NCBI GenBank assembly: GCA_030913385.1
Contig: CP133159.1
Coordinates: 2,874,584 to 2,938,583 of the forward strand
From: Cytophagaceae bacterium ABcell3
Lineage (GTDB): Bacteria > Bacteroidota > Bacteroidia > Cytophagales > Cytophagaceae
Length of the DNA: 64,000 nt
Direction of reading: 5' to 3'
Shown here: one piece after another, positions 19,458 through 27,969 of the stretch
Layout: each line of letters opens with the position of its first letter
How positions within the stretch are numbered: position 1 is the first letter of the stretch
The notes under the pieces: model-generated
What the model was told of the DNA's origin: nothing
The model's database searches: none
Seen by the model: the letters and a program-made list of their open reading frames with translations, nothing else
Program-made: the position numbers and the translations under genes

Positions 19458-21473
19458 TTACCTTTGTTTTTTCATTACCAAAGCTGTCCTATTGGTCAGG
19501 TATATTTTCAAGTTCTGATCTTGGTCGGTTTTATAAGTAATGCTGGTATCTATTCTGTCGAAACCTCCAAACTCAGATGCATCACTATTTAATATAATTT
19601 TATAGGATCCTTTCTGAGGAGCTTTAAACTCGTAGTCAAAGATTGAATTGCTTACAGAAAAGTTAAAGATGAATATCAAGTTATTTCGTTCAAATATGAT
19701 GACGTTGTTTTGATTGTCCATATTTAACTGCTTTCCTGGAAGCGCAGAAAGGATGTGGTTCTTTCTTATGGTCTTGATCATTTCCCTGTCAAAATTCAGC
19801 AGGTATTGATACTTAAGTTGTTTGCTGTCTGCTAGTGTCCACTGTCTTCTGGCGTAGGCATAGGACCAGTTGTTTCCTTGACGAGGGAAGTCTACCCACT
19901 CTGGATGTCCAAACTCATTGCCCATAAAGTTCAAATAACCCTCTCCTCCAAGAGAGATAGTCAATAGCCTGATCATTTTATGCAATGCAATTCCTCTATC
20001 AATGATCAGGTTTTGGTCTCCTACCAACATGTGGTAATACATTTCTTTGTCCATGAGCCAGAAAGCCAGTGTTTTGTCTCCAACCAAAGCTTGGTCATGC
20101 GACTCACAATAAGCAATGGTTGGCTCCTTCCACCTTCTGTTGTTTAGGACATTAAATATTTCATGAATATCCCATTCTTCATCTGACTTTTCCTTCAAAA
20201 TCTTAATCCAGAAATCAGGGATTCCCATCGCTAGTCTGTAGTCATAACCTAAACCACCATCTTCATTCGTCCTGCACAGGCCTGGCATGCCGCTGACATC
20301 TTCCGCTATGGATATAGCGCCTGGTTTAAAGTCATGCACTAGCTTGTTTGCCAGTTGTATATATATAATTGCATCCCAATCTACATCATATTTGAAGTAT
20401 TTGTCATAGTGATCAAATGAGGTATGTCCATGGTGGAAGTAAAGCATGGATGTTACGCCATCGAAACGGAAACCGTCGAAGTGAAACTCCTCTAGCCAAT
20501 AGCGAAGGTTGCTAAGCAAGAACTTTTTAACTTCCCATTTTCCATAATCAAAAAGCTTGGAGTCCCAGCCCTCATGATAGCCTCTGCCGCCTGGGTGAAA
20601 ATACTGGTGGTCGGTGCCGTCAAATTCATTAAGGCCTTCGGCAATATTTTTCACAGCATGAGAATGAACCACGTCCATAATTACTGCAATACCCTCTTTG
20701 TGGGCTTTGTTTATTAGGTATTTCAGGTCTTCGGGTGAGCCAAACCTACTTGAAGGGGCAAAAAAGTTTGAAACATGGTAACCAAAAGAGCCATAGTAAG
20801 GGTGTTCCTGTACAGCCATCATTTGGATAGCATTATAACCGCCCTTCTTTATACGTGGTAAAGTTTCGTCAGCGAACTCTCTGTAAGTTCCTACGCCTTC
20901 TTTTTCCTGAGCCATTCCTATGTGGCACTCATATATAACTAGCTCGTCGCATTTTTTTACATCAAACTTATCGTCATCCCATGCAAACTCTTTTTCTGGC
21001 ATCCACATTTGGCCAGAAAAATCATAGGTTTGCGGGTCTTGTACCACACGCCTAATATAAGCAGGAATTCTGTCTAGTGAGCCGTTGTTGGCTACGATAT
21101 GAACTTTAATTTTACTTTCATGGGTCAGTTTGTCTTTGTACTTGCTATCCGGTAAAAAAATCTCCCAGTCTCCATTGCTGTTTCGCTCCAATGGATGGGA
21201 GTTCCTGTCCCAGTTATTGAAATCTCCAGTTAGGTAAATCTGGTGCGCACCCGGTGCCCATTCTCGGAACCACCACCCTTTCTTTTTTTTGTCATAGTTA
21301 AAGCCATAGTATTGATGTGCAGTTGCAAACTTCTCAATGCTTCCTGCATCTTTTTCTATTTCACCCAAAGCTTTATGGTACCTTTCCAGACGAGCAGCAA
21401 TGTCATCTGAATATGGCTCTAACCATGGGTCGTCTTGGATAAGTGGTAGTTTTTCCTGATCGGTAAGGTTCAT
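19458..21473 (-). CDS. glgB: 1,4-alpha-glucan branching enzyme, eukaryote-like GH13
   Basis: 671 residues. An N-terminal CBM48 (FREWAPGAHQIYLTGDFNNW, residues 69-88) precedes a GH13 barrel with nucleophile Asp338 in DGFRFDGVTSMLY, acid/base Glu391 in AEDVSGMP and His459-Asp460 in ESHDQ, then an all-beta C-terminal domain. It forms alpha-1,6 branches in glycogen. The MLYFHHGH motif resembles the eukaryotic GBE1 subgroup rather than E. coli GlgB, which several Bacteroidota share. No other glycogen gene is adjacent. Confidence 0.93.
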   Translation of the reverse strand: MNLTDQEKLPLIQDDPWLEPYSDDIAARLERYHKALGEIEKDAGSIEKFATAHQYYGFNYDKKKKGWWFREWAPGAHQIYLTGDFNNWDRNSHPLERNSNGDWEIFLPDSKYKDKLTHESKIKVHIVANNGSLDRIPAYIRRVVQDPQTYDFSGQMWMPEKEFAWDDDKFDVKKCDELVIYECHIGMAQEKEGVGTYREFADETLPRIKKGGYNAIQMMAVQEHPYYGSFGYHVSNFFAPSSRFGSPEDLKYLINKAHKEGIAVIMDVVHSHAVKNIAEGLNEFDGTDHQYFHPGGRGYHEGWDSKLFDYGKWEVKKFLLSNLRYWLEEFHFDGFRFDGVTSMLYFHHGHTSFDHYDKYFKYDVDWDAIIYIQLANKLVHDFKPGAISIAEDVSGMPGLCRTNEDGGLGYDYRLAMGIPDFWIKILKEKSDEEWDIHEIFNVLNNRRWKEPTIAYCESHDQALVGDKTLAFWLMDKEMYYHMLVGDQNLIIDRGIALHKMIRLLTISLGGEGYLNFMGNEFGHPEWVDFPRQGNNWSYAYARRQWTLADSKQLKYQYLLNFDREMIKTIRKNHILSALPGKQLNMDNQNNVIIFERNNLIFIFNFSVSNSIFDYEFKAPQKGSYKIILNSDASEFGGFDRIDTSITYKTDQDQNLKIYLTNRTALVMKKQR

Positions 21474-21742
21474 ATCTCTAAAAATTAATATAAAACGTAG
21501 TTCTTTTAATTTAGTAATTAAACAAAAGGTTAAAAAATCTTTTGGCTTTTTAATCCGTTTAGCATAAAAATATCTTCAAAAGTAATATACTTTTTTCTGT
21601 TCCAATAGTTTTTAAATTTTATTAAATTTTTTCTGAATATGGCATTCCGCTATTTGGGTCTTAATTTTTTTTATGGAAGTAAATTACTTTGTTGCTGTAT
21701 TACGTCTTTGCAAGCTCCGAAAAATTTACCCTATAACTCAGT

Positions 21743-22729
21743 TTAAATTTTAACTTCGTACTTTGAAGTTACTCCTTTTTCCCAACAGTCTAATGTAAAA
21801 GCAGTAGTTTGAGCGATATTTGATAAAGCCTCTCGGGTAAGAAAAGCCATATGCCCAGTAATAATGACATTTTTAAATGACAGAAGCCTTGCAAATGTTT
21901 CGTCTTTAAGGATCGCATTGGAGTGGTCCTGAAAAAACAGACCAATTTCGTTTTCATAAACATCTAGTCCTAACCCGCCTATGTGTTCATTGACTATTTC
22001 ATCGATTGCGTCTTGTATATTGACTAGCTGTCCTCGGGCTGTATTGACCAGTAAAACACCTTTTTTCATCAAGGCTATAGTTTTTTTGTTAATTATGTAG
22101 TGTGTGTGTTTATTATAAGGTAAATGTAATGAGATGAAGTCTGACTCTTTGCACAATTTTTCTAATGTACAAAACTCCACTTGGTACTTTTCAGTAAGGT
22201 CAGGTTTTTCCGATCTGTTATATCCTAATATTCTGCAACCAAATCCATTCAAAATACTTGCCATTGCCTGACCAGTCCTTCCTAGTCCAACTATTCCGGC
22301 AGTTTTGCCGTGCAAGTCTGTCCCCACAAGGTCATTGAGCGTAAAGTCATATTCTCTCACTTTAGTGTTTGCCCTTAAAAGCTTTCTATTAAGTGCAAGT
22401 AAAAGCATCATAGCATGTTCTGCAACGGCAAAGGGGGAGTAGTCTGGCACATGCGCTATGGTAATGCCAACTTTGGAAGCATAACGGGTGTCTATTCTGT
22501 CAAGTCCGGCAATTCTTAGGGCCACATGTTTGACTCCTTTTTCCACCAGTTTGTTTAGCATTGGTTTGTCCAGCGCTTCTCCTGATATGGAAATGGCATA
22601 GGTGTTGTCAATATTTGCTGCACTTTCTATGCTTAGAGGCTCTTCCACATAATTTACTTCATGATTATGCAGGGCCCCTTTCAAAAAAGGTAATTCGTAA
22701 AGCTGGGTATTAAACACAATTACTTTCAT
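21743..22729 (-). CDS. ldhA: D-lactate dehydrogenase-like 2-hydroxyacid dehydrogenase
   Basis: 328 residues. A Rossmann NAD-binding motif GIVGLGRTGQAMA lies near residue 144. The D-isomer 2-hydroxyacid dehydrogenase signature MKKGVLLVNTARG supplies the active-site Arg, LGLDVYENE the Glu, and ITGHMAFLT the catalytic His, with the HMAFLT version typical of the fermentative D-lactate dehydrogenase branch. It would reduce pyruvate to D-lactate. The symbol is by analogy. Repeat copy B begins about 10 bp upstream of the start codon, so that element may contain or disturb the promoter. Confidence 0.85.
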   Translation of the reverse strand: MKVIVFNTQLYELPFLKGALHNHEVNYVEEPLSIESAANIDNTYAISISGEALDKPMLNKLVEKGVKHVALRIAGLDRIDTRYASKVGITIAHVPDYSPFAVAEHAMMLLLALNRKLLRANTKVREYDFTLNDLVGTDLHGKTAGIVGLGRTGQAMASILNGFGCRILGYNRSEKPDLTEKYQVEFCTLEKLCKESDFISLHLPYNKHTHYIINKKTIALMKKGVLLVNTARGQLVNIQDAIDEIVNEHIGGLGLDVYENEIGLFFQDHSNAILKDETFARLLSFKNVIITGHMAFLTREALSNIAQTTAFTLDCWEKGVTSKYEVKI

Positions 22730-22739
22730 AGATAATTTT

Positions 22740-22916
22740 TTAACTTGGATTATGCATTAGATTTCGTTAAGAGGGGCAAAAGGATAAAAAAATCAGCGTA
22801 TTTGGTTTTGCAAAGCATAATGGTTCTATGGTTAAAAACCAAATGGGAGCGGAGCGCCTCATTTGAAGTTATTTTGCCACGCAATAGAAAGTTCTAATGC
22901 ATATTTCAGGTTTAAC
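22740..22916 (+). repeat. Full-length AACCTGGATTATGCATTAG element (copy B)
   Basis: About 177 bp with terminal inverted repeats: left TTAACTTGGATTATGCATTAG, right (reverse complement) TTAAACCTGAAATATGCATTAG. It is non-coding and shares an internal GGTTCTATGGTTAAAAACC hairpin motif with the other long copies. It lies between the divergent ldhA-like and DUF6089-like genes. Confidence 0.8.
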
Positions 22917-23183
22917 CCTATATTTCCAAAAGAGTTATGTGCCTCTATTTATTACGTTACTTTAGGTTACTAGTTTTCCTGTTTTGTAAGCCCAATACAC
23001 GCACTAAGGTTCTTTTTATATGGTATTCACTTCATTGGCTTGTTTCTCTGATGCTAATTGTTTTAAAATTAAATAGTTATTTGAGGTTTCATGCATTCAA
23101 ACCAAACCTTATTTTATAAACTAAGTTAAGGAAGTCCTTTAGTCTTTCTAAACACAAAAAAAGTTTATTTTTGAGGTAGCGAT

Positions 23184-23213
23184 TTTGTAAAAGGGGCGGA
23201 TATGTGTAATTTG
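23184..23213 (+). promoter_or_regulatory. Candidate promoter of the acidic-tail barrel gene
   Basis: TTTG at 23184..23187 and TAATTTG at 23207..23213 are separated by 19 bases, close to the Bacteroidota TTTG / TAnnTTTG layout (one n short). The gene starts 27 bases further on. Confidence 0.4.
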
Positions 23214-23239
23214 CTTGTTTAAAAACGTCCAAAAAACTG

Positions 23240-24277
23240 ATGAAAAAGATTTTCTTTTTGATATTGACAGTGTTTAGCTGTTTTCAAACTGTAAAGGGGC
23301 AGCATCAACTGGAGTATTCTGGTTTTTTTGATAGCTACTATTATCGTTATTTTAACATTACTGCTGGTGGTGGAATTTCTGCTTACCGTGGCGATTTGTC
23401 CCATAACCTAGGTTTAAATACGATGGGGTACAATGCCAATATTGGTGCTCATTATCGGATTTGGCCAAGGGTGATGTTTGGTGGTGAATTTACATGGTTT
23501 ACGTTAAGGGCAGAAGATGAACATGATTACAGAAACCTAAATTTTGAGTCTCAAAATTGGGAGGTGACAGGAATTGCTAAATTTTTTATTATAGATGATG
23601 CCGTTCGTGTGGCCCGGGACAGGAGTCGCCCGCCTAGGTTTAGTAAGCCTTATATTTTTACAGGTGTAGGTTTTTTGAGCTATAATCCTGAATCTTGGTA
23701 TACCGAACCTTCTCCTGATATGATTGAATATGAAGATGGAGAACGGAACTATCCTGGGGGGACATTGGTGATTCCTGCTGGTTTGGGTGTTTCATTTTAT
23801 GTTTCTCCCAAAATAAGCATCTTAGCTGAAGCGTCTTATAGGTTTACTTTTACTGACCATTTGGATGATGTGAGTGAGCGTGGCGATTTGGCCGGAAATG
23901 ATGGATATGCATTGTTCAGCTTGAAACTGCAATTTACCCCAGACCCACCAGCATTTAGGAAGAAACGGAAAAGAAGGAAAGCTTTGCCTCCTCCTGCGCC
24001 TTCCAGAGAAAGCAATGGAGATAGAGAAGAAGGCGGTAGGGAAGAAGGTGGTAGGGAAGAAGAGCAACCTTCTCGCTCAGGAGACCCATTGGAAGATCAA
24101 AGAGAACCTTCACCTGAGCCAGAGCCTGAAATTGAGGAAGAGCTTGAGGAAGAGCTTGAAGAAGAGTTAGAAGAAGATCAAAACTATGATGATGGTTATG
24201 AGGAGGATATTGAACCTTATTCCGAGCCAGAGGATGATTACGACTGGGGTGATGATTGGGGAGATGACTGGGATTAA
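23240..24277 (+). CDS. Outer-membrane barrel (DUF6089-like) with acidic low-complexity tail
   Basis: 345 residues. A signal peptide (about 1-20, ending VKGQ) precedes a beta-barrel-like region (about 30-235) with FNITAGGGISAYRGDLS, GGEFTWFTLRAED and ISILAEASYRFTFTDHLDD, resembling DUF6089 proteins of Bacteroidota. After a basic stretch KKRKRRK the last ~110 residues are Glu/Asp/Pro-rich with tandem units EEGGR, EEEL and DDWG. A tail of this kind on a barrel suggests a periplasmic, ion- or protein-binding extension. The tail's role is inference. Confidence 0.75.
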   Translation: MKKIFFLILTVFSCFQTVKGQHQLEYSGFFDSYYYRYFNITAGGGISAYRGDLSHNLGLNTMGYNANIGAHYRIWPRVMFGGEFTWFTLRAEDEHDYRNLNFESQNWEVTGIAKFFIIDDAVRVARDRSRPPRFSKPYIFTGVGFLSYNPESWYTEPSPDMIEYEDGERNYPGGTLVIPAGLGVSFYVSPKISILAEASYRFTFTDHLDDVSERGDLAGNDGYALFSLKLQFTPDPPAFRKKRKRRKALPPPAPSRESNGDREEGGREEGGREEEQPSRSGDPLEDQREPSPEPEPEIEEELEEELEEELEEDQNYDDGYEEDIEPYSEPEDDYDWGDDWGDDWD

Positions 24278-24470
24278 TCAATGCGCTCAGGACAATTACT
24301 GATTGTTTTTGATGGTCGGAGGCTTCTAATTTTGCATTTTATTTTTAAATTTGAAGCTCCTGAACTAATATTGCCTTAGAAAACCGTATGTTTTTGCGGT
24401 ATTTCTAAGAATATTACAATTAATTGTTTTATATCTTTTATTTTCATAAACAAAAAAATAAACAGACGAA

Positions 24471-26072
24471 ATGGCCGAAGTAATCAAAATGCCTAAGATG
24501 AGCGATACAATGACGGAAGGGGTTATCGCTGCATGGCATAAAAAAGTAGGTGATAAAGTAAAGTCCGGTGATGTTCTGGCAGAGGTGGAAACAGACAAGG
24601 CTACAATGGAGCTTGAAAGTTATGACGAAGGCACTTTGCTTTACATTGGTGTTAGTGAAAAAGAAGCAGTTCCTGTAGATGGGGTACTTGCTGTTATTGG
24701 AGAAGAAGGGGAGAACATTGAAGGTCTTCTAGAATCTATTAAAAATGGATCATCGTCAAATGGCGATTCGTCTGAAAGTGAAGATCAAGATGACGATGGT
24801 TCTGAAGAAGACATTGATACTTCTGATATTGAAGCGGAAGTTATCAGAATGCCAAAAATGAGTGATACCATGACAGAAGGTACCATTGTTGCATGGCATA
24901 AAAAAGAGGGAGATAGTGTACAGTCGGGAGACCTTTTAGCTGAAGTTGCTACGGACAAGGCTACTATGGAACTTGAGTCTTATGAAGATGGTACACTTTT
25001 ATATATCGGGGTAAAAGAAGGAGATTCAGTCCCTGTTGATGGTATCATTGCTATTGTAGGTGAAAAAGGGGCTAACTATGAAGCACTTCTCAAAAAAGAA
25101 TCTGCTCCTAAGAAGAAAGAAAAGGCAGAACCAAAGAGCCAGCCTTCTTCCGAGCCTGCCAAACAAGAAAAGCCTGCCGCTTCTAAATCTACTGCTGATG
25201 GAAGAATAAAAGCTTCCCCTCTGGCTAAAAAACTTGCAAAAGAAAAAGGTATAAACCTAGCTGATGTTCAAGGAAGTGGAGAGCATGGTAGAATTGTCAG
25301 AAGGGATGTTGAGTCTTATCAACCATCTGCAAAACCAGAGGCAACAGGAAAAGCCGAGCAAGGTGTTGTATTGCCTCCTGTAGTAGGTCAGGAAAGCTTT
25401 GAAGATGTACCTGTTTCTCAAATGAGAAAAGCTATCGGCCGTAGGGTTTCGGACAGTAAGTTTACAGCCCCTCATTTCTACGTGACTATGGAAATTAACA
25501 TGGACAAAGCCATTGAAGCTAGAACTAGCCTTAATGCCATTTCTCCAGTTAAAATTTCATTCAACGATATGGTAATTAAAGCAGTGGCTGCCGCTTTAAG
25601 ACAAAACCCTAGCGTTAATGTTTCTTGGCTTGATGATAAGATGCGGAAAAATAACCACATCCACATTGGTGTGGCTATGGCTGTGGGCGAAGCACTTTAT
25701 ATCCCTGTTGTTAAATTCGCTGATAACAAATCATTCTCTCATATCGCTGCTGAAGTAAAAGATTTTGCTGGAAAAGCAAAAGCTAACAAACTTCAACCTT
25801 CTGATTACGAAGGTAGCACATTTACTATTTCAAACCTTGGTATGTTTGGTGTAGAAGAATTTACAGCGATTATTAACCCACCAAATGCATGTATATTAGC
25901 TGTAGGTGGTATTAAAGAAACCCCTGTAGTGAAAAATGGCCAAGTGGTCCCTGGAAATGTTATGAAAGTAACCTTGTCATGTGACCATAGGGCTGTGGAC
26001 GGTGCTAATGGTGCAGCTTTCCTTAAAACGCTGAAAGGTCTGTTGGAGGATCCAGTACGTATCCTCGTTTAA
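24471..26072 (+). CDS. pdhC: Pyruvate dehydrogenase E2, dihydrolipoyl acetyltransferase with two lipoyl domains
   Basis: 533 residues. Two lipoyl domains lie at about 1-80 (Lys43 in ETDKATMEL) and 122-200 (Lys163 in ATDKATMEL), joined by an acidic Ser/Asp/Glu linker. A peripheral subunit-binding domain (about 245-280, KASPLAKKLAKEKG) and the acetyltransferase core with HRAVDGANG near 506-513 follow. It transfers acetyl groups from lipoate to CoA in the pyruvate dehydrogenase complex. The two lipoyl domains are nearly identical, suggesting recent duplication or gene conversion. E1 and E3 genes are not adjacent. Confidence 0.93.
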   Translation: MAEVIKMPKMSDTMTEGVIAAWHKKVGDKVKSGDVLAEVETDKATMELESYDEGTLLYIGVSEKEAVPVDGVLAVIGEEGENIEGLLESIKNGSSSNGDSSESEDQDDDGSEEDIDTSDIEAEVIRMPKMSDTMTEGTIVAWHKKEGDSVQSGDLLAEVATDKATMELESYEDGTLLYIGVKEGDSVPVDGIIAIVGEKGANYEALLKKESAPKKKEKAEPKSQPSSEPAKQEKPAASKSTADGRIKASPLAKKLAKEKGINLADVQGSGEHGRIVRRDVESYQPSAKPEATGKAEQGVVLPPVVGQESFEDVPVSQMRKAIGRRVSDSKFTAPHFYVTMEINMDKAIEARTSLNAISPVKISFNDMVIKAVAAALRQNPSVNVSWLDDKMRKNNHIHIGVAMAVGEALYIPVVKFADNKSFSHIAAEVKDFAGKAKANKLQPSDYEGSTFTISNLGMFGVEEFTAIINPPNACILAVGGIKETPVVKNGQVVPGNVMKVTLSCDHRAVDGANGAAFLKTLKGLLEDPVRILV

Positions 26073-26085
26073 ATTATATAGCTTT

Positions 26086-26117
26086 AAAGCCTCTCTAACA
26101 ATTGAGAGGCTTTTTTG
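26086..26117 (+). terminator. Terminator of pdhC
   Basis: AAAGCCTCTC and GAGAGGCTTT (10 bp) followed by T-rich sequence, 14 bases after the stop codon. Confidence 0.9.
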
Positions 26118-26139
26118 TTAATAATTAAAATGGTTTTTT

Positions 26140-26589
26140 ATGAAGGACACTTTTTATAGTTCTCTTTTACTTTTATTATTATCTGCTTTACTTATATTTT
26201 CTTCTTGCCGAAGGGAAGACAGGGTGATTTTGGGAGCTTGGCAACTACGTGAGATGTATACCATGCCAGCAGACACAAATGTTGCTCCTGATACTTTACA
26301 ACCAGAACAAGAAGAGGTTTACATATTCAGTCCTGATGGTACGTATACACTTGATAAAATAGTAGAAAGACAAGGTGACGAGGATCTTGTGATTATGCGG
26401 GGCAGTTGGGAGATGACAACTGTACAAGAGAATGACCAAGATAGGAGCATGTTGAGGTTGAGGGAAAAACAACTAAATAGGGTAGTAGAAAAATCTTATC
26501 AAATTGAACGTTTGGCAGAAGATACGCTTATTTGGAACGATAGGCGTAGGTTAAGATATTTTTTCAGTAGAGTAGAGGACAATAACTAA
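26140..26589 (+). CDS. Small lipocalin-like lipoprotein
   Basis: 149 residues. The lipoprotein signal ends IFSSC, and the mature part begins with GAWQLREMY, then FSPDGTYTLDK and GSWEMTTV, a strand-rich layout like the Bacteroidota lipocalin-like lipoproteins. No ligand can be named. It sits 3 bp before hslV with no terminator between, so the two are probably cotranscribed, separate from pdhC. Confidence 0.75.
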   Translation: MKDTFYSSLLLLLLSALLIFSSCRREDRVILGAWQLREMYTMPADTNVAPDTLQPEQEEVYIFSPDGTYTLDKIVERQGDEDLVIMRGSWEMTTVQENDQDRSMLRLREKQLNRVVEKSYQIERLAEDTLIWNDRRRLRYFFSRVEDNN

Positions 26590-26591
26590 TT

Positions 26592-27134
26592 ATGATAGAA
26601 ATCAAATCAACTACAGTATTGGCCATCATCCATAATGGACAGGTGGCTATAGGAGCCGATGGACAGGCTACTATGGGAAACACTGTTGCAAAGAGCAATG
26701 TTAAAAAACTTAGAAAACTTGCAGACGGTAAGATCGTGACTGGTTTCGCCGGGTCGACCGCTGATGCATTTTCTTTACTGGAGCGACTTGATGAAAAGCT
26801 AAGTGCTTACGGTGGCAATATGAAACGTGCGGCCATTGAGCTGGCCAAAGATTGGCGTACAGACCGTTATCTTAGGAAGCTGGAAGCAATGATGATCACT
26901 GCTAACAAAGATGAATTACTGGTAATTTCAGGTACTGGCGATGTTTTAGAGCCAGATAAAGAAATTGCTTCTATAGGATCTGGTAGTATGTATGCCCAAT
27001 CCGCAGCCATAGCTTTGAAGAAACATGCTCCGCACCTTTCGGCAGAAGAAATGGTTAGGGAGGCACTCCATATAGCTGCTGATACATGTATTTACACCAA
27101 TCATAACATTATTATAGAGACCCTAAGCCAGTAG
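26592..27134 (+). CDS. hslV: ATP-dependent protease peptidase subunit HslV
   Basis: 180 residues. The N-terminus IKSTTVLAIIHNGQVAIGADGQATMGN is the proteasome-beta-like core, with catalytic Thr most likely Thr7 after removal of a six-residue propeptide, compared with the usual single Met. KLADGKIVTGFAGSTADAF and IGSGSMYAQSAA are family landmarks. HslV forms a dodecamer that works with the AAA+ unfoldase HslU, which is not in this neighbourhood. It follows a lipoprotein gene by 2 bp. Confidence 0.92.
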   Translation: MIEIKSTTVLAIIHNGQVAIGADGQATMGNTVAKSNVKKLRKLADGKIVTGFAGSTADAFSLLERLDEKLSAYGGNMKRAAIELAKDWRTDRYLRKLEAMMITANKDELLVISGTGDVLEPDKEIASIGSGSMYAQSAAIALKKHAPHLSAEEMVREALHIAADTCIYTNHNIIIETLSQ

Positions 27135-27240
27135 TTTTATCTATATTTGATAAATAGACGCAAGAAACAGCAAATGCGAAAGAATGGCTGTTTTTTAGGT
27201 GTTGAGTGTTGAAACTTATTTTAGTTTTTGAAAATAATAT

Positions 27241-27264
27241 AGCCGGCTTTTGTCGGCTTTTTTT
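27241..27264 (+). terminator. Terminator downstream of hslV
   Basis: AGCCG and CGGCT (extended by GC and TG) around a short loop, then T7, about 107 bases after the hslV stop. Confidence 0.7.
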
Positions 27265-27344
27265 GTGAGTGGGTGGTATCTAACCCAAATTTTTATAGTT
27301 AATTTCAACATCTGTAGGATCCGTTCGTTGTTATATTTTTAAAT

Positions 27345-27723
27345 AGGATTACCCATTTAAGTCTCTAGAAGTAATAAGTTTTTTGCATGATAAAATGCTT
27401 TAAACGGTCTTCCTTAAGTGACGGTACGTGCCATAGTTAGACAATAAGACGGCCATTGATGAAATTGCGTAAAGAACTTTATAACCATGGAGCGGCCAAA
27501 AAATTTGCTGTCTGAGCCCGACGCAAGGAGGGTGAGTTTCATCCCGATAGCTATCGGGATAGCGTAATGGTTATAAAGTTTAGCAAATTTCATCACAGGC
27601 CTTGACTTTTTTGCTTACTTTTTTTGTCCAAGAAAAAAAGTAAGGCCTTGCCGGCGAGGCAAAAAGTAACTTAGCTAGCCTATGTAAGCTAATAAAGCAT
27701 CAGATATCTAAATGGGTAACCCT
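27345..27723. mobile_element. 379-bp MITE-like element, copy 1, with 10-bp target duplication
   Basis: The ends AGGATTACCCATTTA and (reverse complement of the right end) AGGGTTACCCATTTA form 15-bp inverted repeats. The element is flanked by a perfect direct repeat ATTTTTAAAT at 27335..27344 and 27724..27733. Inside are a long imperfect dyad (27457..27488 with 27567..27595), the palindrome ATCCCGATAGCTATCGGGAT at 27541..27560 and a stem CTTACTTTTTTT / AAAAAAAGTAAG. No transposase is encoded. The second copy is at 32619..32988 in the same orientation. Confidence 0.85.
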
Positions 27724-27733
27724 ATTTTTAAAT

Positions 27734-27969
27734 ATTTTAAAGAGCAACCATGGGTTCAAAAGTGTTATTTAAATCTCCTTTTGTATGTAGTTTACACATA
27801 TGTTGGTTGCTTATATAGGCTTTCTGTACAGTAAGGTGTTTTTCTTTATTCGTTCAATCTATAGAAATGTTTGGTTGATAGACTTCGATGCGCCTTCTGG
27901 CTTTTTGTTTTTTTTGGTATATGAAAATCGAGTATATTGTATTTTAAATCAAATGTGATTTAGGGTTGT
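27734..27969. other. Spacer after the MITE
   Basis: About 236 bp, AT-rich, with no gene, terminator or repeat that I can support. It presumably holds the promoter of the gene at 27970, but no good TAnnTTTG match is visible. Confidence 0.5.

Noticed and set aside
27414-27596. 60-codon minus-strand frame, also present at 32679..32861
   Set aside because: It lies wholly within the MITE-like element and crosses its palindromes. The second copy drifts without a sign of protein-level constraint, so it is a frame within a repeat rather than a gene.
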